8,878 nt of DNA from assembly GCA_023433185.1 (NCBI GenBank), contig JAEZEN010000185.1, forward strand, positions 1 through 8,878, given 5' to 3'. The translations under genes were made by a program, and so were the position numbers. Shown piece after piece: positions 1-6,472 of this stretch. Below the pieces are notes generated by a model, which worked only from the letters and a program-made list of their open reading frames with translations, had not been told where the DNA came from and did not search any database. The stretch's first letter is position 1. Each line of letters begins with the position of its first letter. This DNA is from Pseudomonadota bacterium. Lineage in GTDB: Bacteria > Pseudomonadota > Alphaproteobacteria > Rhizobiales > Kaistiaceae.

Positions 1-1014
1 TTGCGCGACACTTCCCTTACGCTGTGGCGCGGCGTCCGCTTCCTTCGCGTCTGGTCGCCGAAATCCCGACGGCTCGAGACCATCGTCCACTCGATCCTGG
101 GTATCTTCGTCGCCGCCGTCCGGCGACCGGACATCCTGCATATCCACGGCGTCGGCCCCGCCCTCACCGTCCCGATGGCGCGCCTTGCCGGACTGCGCGT
201 CGTCGTGACCCACCATGGGGCCGACTACGAGCGCGAGAAGTGGGGACGCTTCGAGAAGGCGGCGCTGCGGTCGGGAGAGGCGCTCGGCATGCGCTGCGCC
301 AGCGCGATCATCGTCATCTCGCAAGGTCTCCGAGACCTGGTCGCGCGGAAATTCCATCGCAAGGCGTGGATCATCCCGAACGGCGTCGCCAATGACGGGC
401 CGGTCCGGACGGAGGCCGCGCTTGTGCAGTTCGGCCTGGAAGCGGGACGATACGTTCTCTGCGTCGGGCGGCTGGTGCCGGAGAAGCGGCAGATGGACCT
501 GATCGAAGCCTTCCGGGCCGGCGGTCTGCCGGGCTGGAAGCTGGTCCTGGTCGGCGGCGCCGACCACGAGAGCCCCTATGCCCGGAAGCTCCGCGAGCTC
601 GCCGAGGCGATGCCCGATGTCGTCACCACCGGGATCCAGACCGGACAGTCCCTCGCCGAGCTCTATTCGCATGCCGGGCTTTTCGTCCTGCCCTCGTCCC
701 ACGAGGGCCTGCCGATCTCCGTGCTCGAGGCGATGAGCTATGGGCTGCCGGTCCTGGTCAGCGACATTGCGCCCCATCTCGAGCTCGGCCTCGACGACGA
801 CCAGTATTTCAAGCTCGGGGACATCGGCGACCTGTCGGCGCACATGGTGAGCCTCGCGACCCGGGGATGGCCGGCCGAGAGACGGCGCAGCGTCCGTGAG
901 CGCGTGCTGCGGGAATACGACTGGAACCACATCGCGGTGGAAACCGCGGCTCTCTACCACGAGGTCGCCCGGCGGCGGACAACCGACGCCGGCCGCTCCG
1001 CCGGCGCCGGCTGA
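1..1014 (+). CDS. GT4-family glycosyltransferase, 5' end outside the window (C-terminal 337 residues)
   Basis: This is the C-terminal part of a GT-B fold glycosyltransferase of the GT4 family, expected to move a sugar from a nucleotide-sugar onto a growing lipid-linked glycan in the cytoplasm. Seen in the sequence: the end of the acceptor domain (HIHGVG at residues 47-52, THHGAD at 70-75, then a KWGRF segment), the inter-domain IIPNGV (124-129), the donor-domain opening VGRLVPEK (155-162), and the EX7E motif E235/E243 in HEGLPISVLEAMSYG. The frame is open to base 1, and the apparent TTG there is probably not the start. GT4 enzymes usually have about 40-60 more N-terminal residues, including a glycine-rich loop that is absent here. 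The KWG segment recalls rhamnosyltransferase-like members linked to DUF1972, but donor and acceptor cannot be read from sequence. The gene converges on the Sel1-repeat gene, whose stop lies 15 bases away. Confidence 0.9.
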   Translation: MRDTSLTLWRGVRFLRVWSPKSRRLETIVHSILGIFVAAVRRPDILHIHGVGPALTVPMARLAGLRVVVTHHGADYEREKWGRFEKAALRSGEALGMRCASAIIVISQGLRDLVARKFHRKAWIIPNGVANDGPVRTEAALVQFGLEAGRYVLCVGRLVPEKRQMDLIEAFRAGGLPGWKLVLVGGADHESPYARKLRELAEAMPDVVTTGIQTGQSLAELYSHAGLFVLPSSHEGLPISVLEAMSYGLPVLVSDIAPHLELGLDDDQYFKLGDIGDLSAHMVSLATRGWPAERRRSVRERVLREYDWNHIAVETAALYHEVARRRTTDAGRSAGAG

Positions 1015-1029
1015 CGCCGCGACGCGCGA

Positions 1030-3741
1030 TCAGCGCCCGGACGGGGCGAGCAGCTCCGACAACGCGCCCATGGTGATGATCGAGGTCTGACACGTCAGGC
1101 CCTTCTCGGCACAGAATGCACCGAGCGCCGCCCTCGTCTGGTTGCCGAACACCCCGTCGACCTGGACGCGGTGGCCTTCCTCGACCAGGAGGGCCTGGAC
1201 CATGACGTAGAGCGTCGAGACCGGGCTCAGATTGAACATCGACCGGCCCACCTCCATGACCCCGAGAATGTCCGCGGCAGCGCGCAGATGGCCGGCGATG
1301 CTCGCCTGGGCGCGCGCCGCCTGCGGATCGCGCGCCTCGATCTCGGCGACAACGAAGTGCGCCAGGCCGTCGCCGGCCTCCGCCGCCAGGCCGTAGTACT
1401 CGCGGGCGAGCGCGTCGTCATGCATCGCCTCGGGCCCGAACATGTAGAGATCGCCGGCCGCCTTGGCCCCCGGCCCCGGCAGGCCGGAGGCGATCGCGAA
1501 GTCGAGCAGCACCCTGGCCTTGCCGAAATCGACGGCGACGCCGTCGCCCTGCGCCAGCATCTGCGCGAGGCTGATCATTGCCCACGGGTCGCCGAGATCG
1601 GCGGCATGCTCGTAGGCTTCCGCCGCCTTGGCGGCATCGCGATCCGGCCCATCGGCATTGGCATAGAGAGCGGCGAGGGCCGCCCAGCCGTCCCGCTCTG
1701 CCCCGGCGGCGATCGCCTCGCCGAGGAGGCTCTCGGCGCGGGCGAAGTCGGCCGGCACCCCTTCTCCGGCGCCCAGCATGCGCGCCAGGCTGACCATCGC
1801 CCCGGTATTGCCGAGGGCGATCGCGGTCTCATAGGCCTCGACCGCCCTGGCGGGATCGCGGTTGGGGAGAAGCGCGCCACGATAGAGATCGCCGAGACCC
1901 GCCCAGGCATGGCGCGGCATCTCGCCGCCGACGGCAATCGCCTGATCGAGAAGCTGCCGCGCGCGCTCGAAATCCGCCGGCACGCCGTTGCCCTGGCCGA
2001 GCATCTGCGCAAGGCTGATCATGGCCCAGGCATCGCCGAGATCGGCGGCCGTCTGGTACGCCTCCGCGGCCCTGGCGGGGTCGCCGGCACTGGCATGGAG
2101 CGCGGCCAGCGCCGACCATGCGTCCGCGCCCGCGCCGGCGCCGATGGCATCCTGGAGCAGCGCCTCGGCCCGTCCGAAATCGGCCGGAACGCCGTCGCCG
2201 GCCCCGAGCATCCGGCCGAGGCTCACCATGGCACCGGTATTGCCCAGGGCGATCGCGGCCTCATAGGCCTCCACCGCCCGGGCCGGGTCCCGATCCGGCG
2301 GGCTGGCGTTGCGGTACAGATCGCCGAGCCCGGCCCAGGCGAATTGCGGCATCTCCCCGCCGCTGGCCATCACTTGATCGATCAGCGCCCTGGCCGCGGC
2401 GAAATCGGCCGGCACGCCGTTGCCCTGCCCCAGCATCTGGGCGAGGCTGAGCATCGCCCACGGATCGCCGAGGTCGGCGGCATTCCGGTAGGCCTCCGCG
2501 GCCCTCGCGAGATCGCGGTGGTCGTCATCGGCATTGGCGTAGAGCGCGGCGAGCGCCGACCACCCCTCCCGTTCCGACCCCCCCGCGATCGCGTCCTTGA
2601 GCAGTGCCTCGGCACGGGCGAAGTCGACCGCAATGCCGTCGCCCGACCCGAGCATCCGCCCGAGATTCACCATCGCACCGGAATTGGCCAGCGCGATGGC
2701 TCTTTCATACGCCTCGACGGCCCGGGCCGGATCGCGCGCCGGCGGGCTCGCCGTTCGGTAGAGATCGCCCATCGCCGCCCAGGCGAACGGCGCCAGATCG
2801 CCTCCCGCGTCGATCGCCTTCTCGAGGAGCTGCCGCGCCCGCTCGAAATCGACCGGAACCCCGTTCCCCTGGCCGAGCATCTGGGCGAGGCTGATCATCG
2901 CCCAGCCGTCGCCGAGATCGGCGGCCTGCTGGTAGGCCTCGGCCGCCCTGGCAAGGTCGCGGCGGTCGTCGTCGGCATTGGCGTAGAGCGCAGCAAGTGC
3001 CGCCCAGGCGTCCCGGCCGACACCGGCGGCGATCGCCTCCTCGAGCAGCGTCTCGGCGCGCGCGAAATCGACCGGCACGCCATCCCCCGACCCGACCATC
3101 CGCGCGAGGCTCACCATCGCCCCGGCATTGCCGAGCGCGATCGCGGTCTCATAGGCTTCCACCGCCCTGGCCGGGTCCCGATCCGGCGGGCTCGCGCCGC
3201 GATAGAGGTCGCCCAGCCCGGCCCAGGCGAACTGCCTGGTCTCGCCGCCGATGGCAACGGCCTGTTCGAGGAGCTGCCGCGCCCGCTCGAAATCGACCGG
3301 AACCCCGTTCCCCTGGCCGAGCATCTGGGCGAGGCTGATCATCGCCCACACGTCGCCGAGCTCGGCGGCCTGCCGGTAGGCCTCCGCGGCCTTCGCGAGG
3401 TCGCGGTGGTCGTCGTCGGCACTGGCGTAGAGCGCGGCGAGCGCCGCCCAGGCATCCCGGCCGACACCGGCGGCGATCGCCTCCCGAAGCAGGGTCTCGG
3501 CACGGGCGAAATCGACCGGTACGCCATCCCCCGACCCGACCATCCGTGCGAGGCTCACCATGGCGCCGGGGTTGCCCATCGCGATCGCGGTCTCATAGGC
3601 CTCGACCGCCCTGGCCGGGTCGCGGTCAGGCGGCGCGGCGAAGCGGTAGAGATCGCCGATGCCCGCCCAGGCGAACCGCGGCATGTCCCCGCCGAGGGCA
3701 ATGGCATCCTCAAGCAGCTGCCGCGCCCGTGCGAAATCCAC
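1030..3741 (-). CDS. C-terminal reading of the Sel1-repeat protein: about 20 repeats plus peptidoglycan-binding-like domain
   Basis: This 903-codon open frame continues the repeat protein after the frameshift. It opens at a GTG that is a conserved repeat valine codon (the V of PVDF in sister units), so it is not a credible independent start. It holds five full 148-residue super-repeats, each of four Sel1-like units beginning AWAG(I/L)GDLYR, AMVSLARM, AW(A/S)ALAALY and AMISLAQML. Two degenerate units follow (AGDLYMFG with REYYGLAAEAGD; AHFVVAEIEA). Residues about 836-903 resemble a PG_binding_1 domain: MVQALLVEEGH, then DGVFGNQTRAALGAFCAEKGL. This domain type usually binds the peptidoglycan stem or glycan. 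Its two cysteines (877 and 884) are the only ones in the predicted mature protein and may form a disulfide. The stop is 15 bases from the converging glycosyltransferase stop. Confidence 0.8.
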   Translation of the reverse strand: MDFARARQLLEDAIALGGDMPRFAWAGIGDLYRFAAPPDRDPARAVEAYETAIAMGNPGAMVSLARMVGSGDGVPVDFARAETLLREAIAAGVGRDAWAALAALYASADDDHRDLAKAAEAYRQAAELGDVWAMISLAQMLGQGNGVPVDFERARQLLEQAVAIGGETRQFAWAGLGDLYRGASPPDRDPARAVEAYETAIALGNAGAMVSLARMVGSGDGVPVDFARAETLLEEAIAAGVGRDAWAALAALYANADDDRRDLARAAEAYQQAADLGDGWAMISLAQMLGQGNGVPVDFERARQLLEKAIDAGGDLAPFAWAAMGDLYRTASPPARDPARAVEAYERAIALANSGAMVNLGRMLGSGDGIAVDFARAEALLKDAIAGGSEREGWSALAALYANADDDHRDLARAAEAYRNAADLGDPWAMLSLAQMLGQGNGVPADFAAARALIDQVMASGGEMPQFAWAGLGDLYRNASPPDRDPARAVEAYEAAIALGNTGAMVSLGRMLGAGDGVPADFGRAEALLQDAIGAGAGADAWSALAALHASAGDPARAAEAYQTAADLGDAWAMISLAQMLGQGNGVPADFERARQLLDQAIAVGGEMPRHAWAGLGDLYRGALLPNRDPARAVEAYETAIALGNTGAMVSLARMLGAGEGVPADFARAESLLGEAIAAGAERDGWAALAALYANADGPDRDAAKAAEAYEHAADLGDPWAMISLAQMLAQGDGVAVDFGKARVLLDFAIASGLPGPGAKAAGDLYMFGPEAMHDDALAREYYGLAAEAGDGLAHFVVAEIEARDPQAARAQASIAGHLRAAADILGVMEVGRSMFNLSPVSTLYVMVQALLVEEGHRVQVDGVFGNQTRAALGAFCAEKGLTCQTSIITMGALSELLAPSGR

Positions 3742-4680
3742 CGGACGCCATTGCCCTGCGCCAGGATCTGGGCAAGGCTGATCATCGCCCAGCCGTCGCC
3801 GAGATCGGCGGCCTTCTGGTAGGCCTCGACGGCCATGGGGAGGTCGCGATGCGCCTCGTCGGCATAGGCGTAGAGGCCCGCCAGCGCCGACCAGGCATCC
3901 CGTCCCGCATCGGCCGCGATCGCGTCCTCGAGCAGTTGCCGCGCCCGCGCGAAATCCACCGGCACGCCGTCCCCCGCACCGAGCATCCGTCCGAGGCTGA
4001 CCATCGCCCCGACATTGCCCATCGCGATCGCGGTCTCATAGGCCTCGACCGCCCTGACAGGATCGCGATGCGGCTCGTCGGCGCTGCGGTAGAGGTCGCC
4101 GAGGCCGCCCCAGCCCCACGTCGGCATTTCACCGCCGGCCGCGATCGTGTCCTCGAGCAGTTGCCGAGCACGCTCGAAATCCACCGGCACGCCGTTGCCC
4201 TGGGCGAGCATCTGGGCAAGGCTGATCATCGCCCAGGCATCGCCGAGATCGGCGGCCTGCTGATAGGCGTCGGCGGCCCGGGCGAGGTCGCCGGCACTGA
4301 CGTGGAGGGCGGCAAGCGCCGACCAGCCGTCGCGAGCCGCGCCTGCCGCGATGGCGTCCCTGAGGAGCGCTTCGGCCCGCCCGAAATCGGTGGGAACGCC
4401 GTCACCCGAAGCCAGAATCCGCGCCAGGCTCAGCATCGCGCCCGGATCGCCGAGGGCCACGGCGGCCTCATAGGCGGCTGCGGCCTTGGCCGCGTCGCCG
4501 AACGGCGCCTCGGCATCGCGATAGAGCTCGGCGAGCGCGACCGAACCGCCGGCGACGTTGCCGGCGGCGATGGCCTGGTTGAGAAGGCGCTCCGCGGCAC
4601 CATAGTCGCGGGCGACACCATCGCCGTCGGCATAGAGGCGGGCGAGCAGGATCATCGCCTCGACATTGCCGGCGTTGGCC
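1455..4680 (-). repeat. 444-bp higher-order tandem repeat inside the Sel1-repeat gene
   Basis: The conserved plus-strand marker CTGATCAT (or a near match, CTGAGCAT in one copy), which encodes the AMIS start of one unit, occurs at 1571, 2015, 2447, 2891, 3335, 3778 and 4222. The spacings are 444, 432, 444, 444, 443 and 444 bp. Each 444-bp period is 148 codons made of four Sel1-like units of 36, 37, 36 and 39 residues. The 432 spacing is a four-codon in-frame deletion (LHASAGD form instead of LYANADDDHRD). The 443 spacing is the frameshift site. Neighbouring copies are alike at the DNA as well as the protein level, which suggests duplication or gene conversion of whole 444-bp blocks rather than single Sel1 units. 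Blocks are more diverged at both edges, as in many repeat proteins that grow from the middle. Confidence 0.9.
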
Positions 4681-4901
4681 GCCTCGGTCAGCATCTCCGC
4701 CGCAAGGGCGGGATCGCGGGGCTCCTGCTCGATGAGGTCCCGCGCCGCCGAGACGATGGTCTGCAGATACGTGCCCGCCTCGGCGGCGCCGCTGTCGCCG
4801 GCGCTCGACGCCGCGTCCTGGGCGAGGGCAGGCGGCGCTCCATCCAGCGCCAGCGCGCAGCCCAGCGCGAGGACAACCCAACGAGACGCAGCCATCGACA
4901 T
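3555..4901 (-). CDS. N-terminal reading of the Sel1-repeat protein: signal peptide and first ten repeats
   Basis: If the sequence is taken literally this is a 448-residue product; about the first 387 residues are genuine repeat protein and the rest is out-of-frame translation ending at 3555. Two ATGs lie close together. The second (4895-4893) has GGGAG seven bases upstream and is the better start. The first (4901-4899) directly abuts that purine run, although a GGAGAG lies 11 bases upstream of it. From the second Met, a short basic N-region, a hydrophobic core (WVVLALGCALAL) and a PALAQ-D site look like a Sec signal peptide. Repeats begin after a roughly 40-residue linker. Typical units read AMISLAQMLAQGNGV followed by VDFERARQLL, or GLGDLYR followed by RAVEAYETAIAMG. 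Without the downstream part the product would lack the peptidoglycan-binding-like domain. Confidence 0.7.
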   Translation of the reverse strand: MSMAASRWVVLALGCALALDGAPPALAQDAASSAGDSGAAEAGTYLQTIVSAARDLIEQEPRDPALAAEMLTEAANAGNVEAMILLARLYADGDGVARDYGAAERLLNQAIAAGNVAGGSVALAELYRDAEAPFGDAAKAAAAYEAAVALGDPGAMLSLARILASGDGVPTDFGRAEALLRDAIAAGAARDGWSALAALHVSAGDLARAADAYQQAADLGDAWAMISLAQMLAQGNGVPVDFERARQLLEDTIAAGGEMPTWGWGGLGDLYRSADEPHRDPVRAVEAYETAIAMGNVGAMVSLGRMLGAGDGVPVDFARARQLLEDAIAADAGRDAWSALAGLYAYADEAHRDLPMAVEAYQKAADLGDGWAMISLAQILAQGNGVRWISHGRGSCLRMPLPSAGTCRGSPGRASAISTASPRRLTATRPGRSRPMRPRSRWATPAPW

Positions 4902-4927
4902 TCTCCCGCAATCTCTCCGGCGCGACA

Positions 4928-4945
4928 GCCGGCGCGCGCGCCGGC
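4928..4945. other. Perfect 18-bp GC palindrome just upstream of the Sel1-repeat start
   Basis: GCCGGCGCGCGCGCCGGC reads identically on both strands. In the minus-strand message it ends 26 bases before the first ATG, next to the two purine-rich ribosome-binding candidates. A third GCCGGC lies three bases beyond it (4949-4954), so at least two mutually exclusive stems can form. This is compatible with a leader structure affecting translation, but that role is inference. Confidence 0.4.
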
Positions 4946-4973
4946 ATCGCCGGCCTTTCGGGCGAACTCAGGA

Positions 4974-4987
4974 CGTGCCGCGGCACG
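4974..4987. other. Perfect 14-bp palindrome CGTGCCGCGGCACG
   Basis: This is a perfect dyad in the gap upstream of the Sel1-repeat gene, centred between 4980 and 4981. It has no spacer, so it would form a cruciform or two-fold protein site rather than a tight hairpin without opening the central pairs. It may be a regulator binding site or part of leader RNA structure. High G+C makes such dyads less surprising than in an average genome. Confidence 0.35.
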
Positions 4988-5021
4988 CGCGCCCTTCCGC
5001 CCCAGAGCACACCCGGACTTG

Positions 5022-5047
5022 CCGCGAATTTCAATAAAATTCCGCGG
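5022..5047. other. Inverted repeat / hairpin, 10-bp stem with one bulge and 5-base loop
   Basis: CCGCGAATTT (5022-5031) pairs with AAATTCCGCGG (5037-5047) apart from one bulged C, around the loop CAATA. It lies 29 bases beyond the stop of the minus-strand glycosyltransferase, where a terminator would be expected, but no T tract follows the stem on either strand. The candidate -35 of the Sel1-repeat gene overlaps it, so a protein operator or an mRNA-end stem-loop is equally possible. The structure is seen directly; its function is not known. Confidence 0.5.
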
Positions 5048-5076
5048 ACCTCGCCGGCTATGGTAAGCGATGTGCC

Positions 5077-6231
5077 CTACGGCTGGGTGACACCATGGCG
5101 CTGAAGCGCCCGGCAGATCGCCCGTTCGTAGTTCCCGGCAACCTCGGCGACCGAGAAGGCCCCGGCCCGCGCCCGGGCGAGATCGGGATCAACCGGGTGC
5201 GCGAGCGCGGTGACGATCAGCGCCGCGATGCGCTCGGCATCCCCCATCGGGGCGACGTAGCCATAGACGCCGTCGCCGAGGATCTCGGCGCTGCCGCCCG
5301 GGGCATCGGTTGCGATCACCGTCCTGCCGAGGGACAGCGCCTCGGCGATCACGTTGGGGAAGCCTTCGAAGAGCGAGGTCAGGATGAAGACGTCGCCGCG
5401 CGCGACATAGTCCTCCGGCGTGGCGACGAAGCCCGGCAGGTGGACCCGGTCGGCGATGCCGAGCTGGGCCGCCAAGGCCTCGATCTCGGCCCTCAGCGGG
5501 CCGTCGCCGAGGATCACGAGGTCGATCGGGACCTGCCGGGCGGCCAGCGCCACGGCGCGCACCAGGGTGGCATAGTCCTTTTGCGGTTCGAGCCGGCCGG
5601 CCGCGACCAGCACCTTGCCCGCGCCCGCCGGCCAGCCGGGGAGAGGCCGGCCGAGGTCGGGCTCCGGCATCGGCACCGGGTTGTAGGTGGTGACGACCCG
5701 GTCCCGGTCGAGGCCGGCAAAGGTCACGACATCGTCGGCGACCGAGCGCGAGACGCAGCCGACGACATCGGCCGAGCGCAGCGCCCGCCGCAGCGCAGCG
5801 CCCAGGAGGGTCCGTCGCAGCCGACCGTCATGCGCCAGTTCCCCCGTGGTGTGATTGCGGACGAGGGCGACATGGGCGGTCCGCCGCGACGCCATCCTGA
5901 CCGCCAGCGCCGTCGCGATGATCGCGCTCGGCAGGACGCTCACGATCAGTTCCGGCTGCTCCGCCCGGACCCAGGCGCGCAGGCGGCTGAAGGCGTCCCG
6001 GGTGCGGAGGGCGCCGAGGTCGACCACCGTGACATCGCCGGAGAGATGCTCCCGGACCGGCCCGACCGCGGCGTTGACCACCATCCGCACGCGGCGGTGC
6101 TGCGATGCCCAGTGGTTCGCGAGCCGCACGATGGCGCGCTCGGCCCCCCCGCCCCAGAAGGCCGGCATGTGGATGTTGATCCAGACGCCGCCGAGATCGC
6201 ATGGCTGGTCTTCGGCCCGCTGGGACGCCAC
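5077..6231 (-). CDS. GT4-family glycosyltransferase (384 residues)
   Basis: This is a complete GT-B, GT4-type glycosyltransferase, expected to use a nucleotide-sugar to extend a lipid-linked oligosaccharide at the cytoplasmic face of the inner membrane. From the GTG at 6231 the visible landmarks are the glycine-rich acceptor loop GGGAE (27-31), VRNHTTGE (124-131), CVSRSVADD (159-167), TYNPVP (182-187), the donor-domain start AGRLEPQKDYATL (211-223), LGDGPLRAEI (241-250), and the EX7E pair E289/E297 in FEGFPNVIAEALS followed by DAPGGSAEIL. The start was chosen because GGAG lies nine bases upstream and similarity to the plus-strand paralogue begins soon after it. An in-frame ATG at 6294 (405 residues) lacks a ribosome-binding site. 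The frame stays open to 6861, but that extension overlaps the opposing gene and is not credible. Sugar specificity is unknown. Confidence 0.92.
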   Translation of the reverse strand: MASQRAEDQPCDLGGVWINIHMPAFWGGGAERAIVRLANHWASQHRRVRMVVNAAVGPVREHLSGDVTVVDLGALRTRDAFSRLRAWVRAEQPELIVSVLPSAIIATALAVRMASRRTAHVALVRNHTTGELAHDGRLRRTLLGAALRRALRSADVVGCVSRSVADDVVTFAGLDRDRVVTTYNPVPMPEPDLGRPLPGWPAGAGKVLVAAGRLEPQKDYATLVRAVALAARQVPIDLVILGDGPLRAEIEALAAQLGIADRVHLPGFVATPEDYVARGDVFILTSLFEGFPNVIAEALSLGRTVIATDAPGGSAEILGDGVYGYVAPMGDAERIAALIVTALAHPVDPDLARARAGAFSVAEVAGNYERAICRALQRHGVTQP

Positions 6232-6472
6232 TGTTGATCGCTCCGATGCCGCGGGCGCCGACGCCGCGCTCGCGGATCGCGGAACCGTTCGCATCCAGCG
6301 CAGGCGGGGGTAGGGATTGGGTGGATATTGACCAAACCCGCAGGAACCGCAAGTCCGGCGCCGCCGCACGCGTTGCGATGCCCCGGGCCTTGGCCTACAG
6401 AAACGGCGAGGACCACCCCCTCGGGCCGGCGCCGCGGGGCAGCGATTCCCCGCGCAGGACATCAGGACAGAC
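6232..6472. promoter_or_regulatory. Divergent intergenic region between two paralogous glycosyltransferase genes
   Basis: This 241-bp gap must hold the start signals for both flanking genes unless the minus-strand gene is driven from elsewhere. On the plus strand TTGCGA (6373-6378), a 17-base spacer and TACAGA (6396-6401) form a weak sigma-70-like candidate about 70 bases before the GTG at 6473. The patch around 6316-6344 is less GC-rich than its surroundings and contains a short interrupted dyad, TTGG and CCAA 11 bases apart. Ribosome-binding sites are GGAG (6244-6241, minus strand) and AGGA (6464-6467, plus strand). No RNA gene or convincing small open frame was seen. Confidence 0.35.

Larger units (their letters stand above)
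1030..4901 (-). pseudogene. Giant secreted Sel1-repeat protein with C-terminal peptidoglycan-binding-like domain, interrupted by a 1-base deletion
   Basis: This is one gene read in two frames. From 4901 the first frame gives a signal peptide and about ten Sel1-like repeats. At the codons for GNGV it shifts, and the repeats continue without a break in a second frame down to the stop at 1030. Every sister repeat reads minus-strand GGCGTGCCGGTGGATTTC or a close variant; here one G of GTG is missing, between 3744 and 3745. Restoring it gives 3873 nt, exactly 1291 codons, so a 1290-residue protein. Sel1-like repeats are helical hairpins used as protein-interaction scaffolds. In alphaproteobacteria such proteins include periplasmic ExoR, which regulates exopolysaccharide, and the periplasmic part of the polar organiser PodJ, which also pairs Sel1 repeats with a peptidoglycan-binding domain. 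The role here is inferred to be periplasmic scaffolding or regulation of polysaccharide assembly. The lack of other lesions suggests a sequencing error or a very recent mutation. Confidence 0.85.
4902..5076 (-). promoter_or_regulatory. Leader region of the Sel1-repeat gene with three inverted repeats and a weak promoter candidate
   Basis: This 175-bp gap separates the stop of the minus-strand glycosyltransferase from the start of the Sel1-repeat gene. It contains the only clearly AT-rich patch in this part of the window (about 5027-5042). Read on the minus strand, TTGAAA (5034-5029) followed after 17 bases by TGTGCT (5011-5006) could be a sigma-70-type promoter; the -35 matches five of six bases but the -10 only three of six. 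Transcription from it would give a leader of about 100 nt carrying the palindromes at 4974-4987 and 4928-4945. Alternatively the gene is read through from the glycosyltransferase on the same strand. Confidence 0.3.

Noticed and set aside
987..1006. Possible terminator hairpin between the convergent genes (CGCCGG / CCGGCG)
   Set aside because: The stem is only six base pairs with an eight-base loop, lies inside the coding end, and has no T tract; such pairs are common at this G+C.
3735..3755. Programmed ribosomal frameshifting at the break in the Sel1-repeat gene
   Set aside because: No slippery heptamer or downstream stem is evident, and sister repeats show that a single base is simply missing.
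1171..3822. A very long plus-strand open frame (883 codons) antisense to the Sel1-repeat gene, with another continuing from 3546 to 5066
   Set aside because: Its product is arginine-, proline- and histidine-rich with no recognisable fold, and it simply mirrors the 444-bp repeat. High G+C and a multiple-of-three repeat length keep an antisense frame open across all copies.
4840..4895. Lipoprotein signal (LALGC) in the Sel1-repeat protein
   Set aside because: The residues before the cysteine do not fit a lipobox at the -3 and -2 positions, and a good signal peptidase I site (ALAQ-D) follows the hydrophobic core.
5095..6237. A 380-codon plus-strand open frame opposite the minus-strand glycosyltransferase
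   Set aside because: Glycosyltransferase motifs run the whole length of the minus strand; the plus-strand product has none and is a GC-driven shadow.
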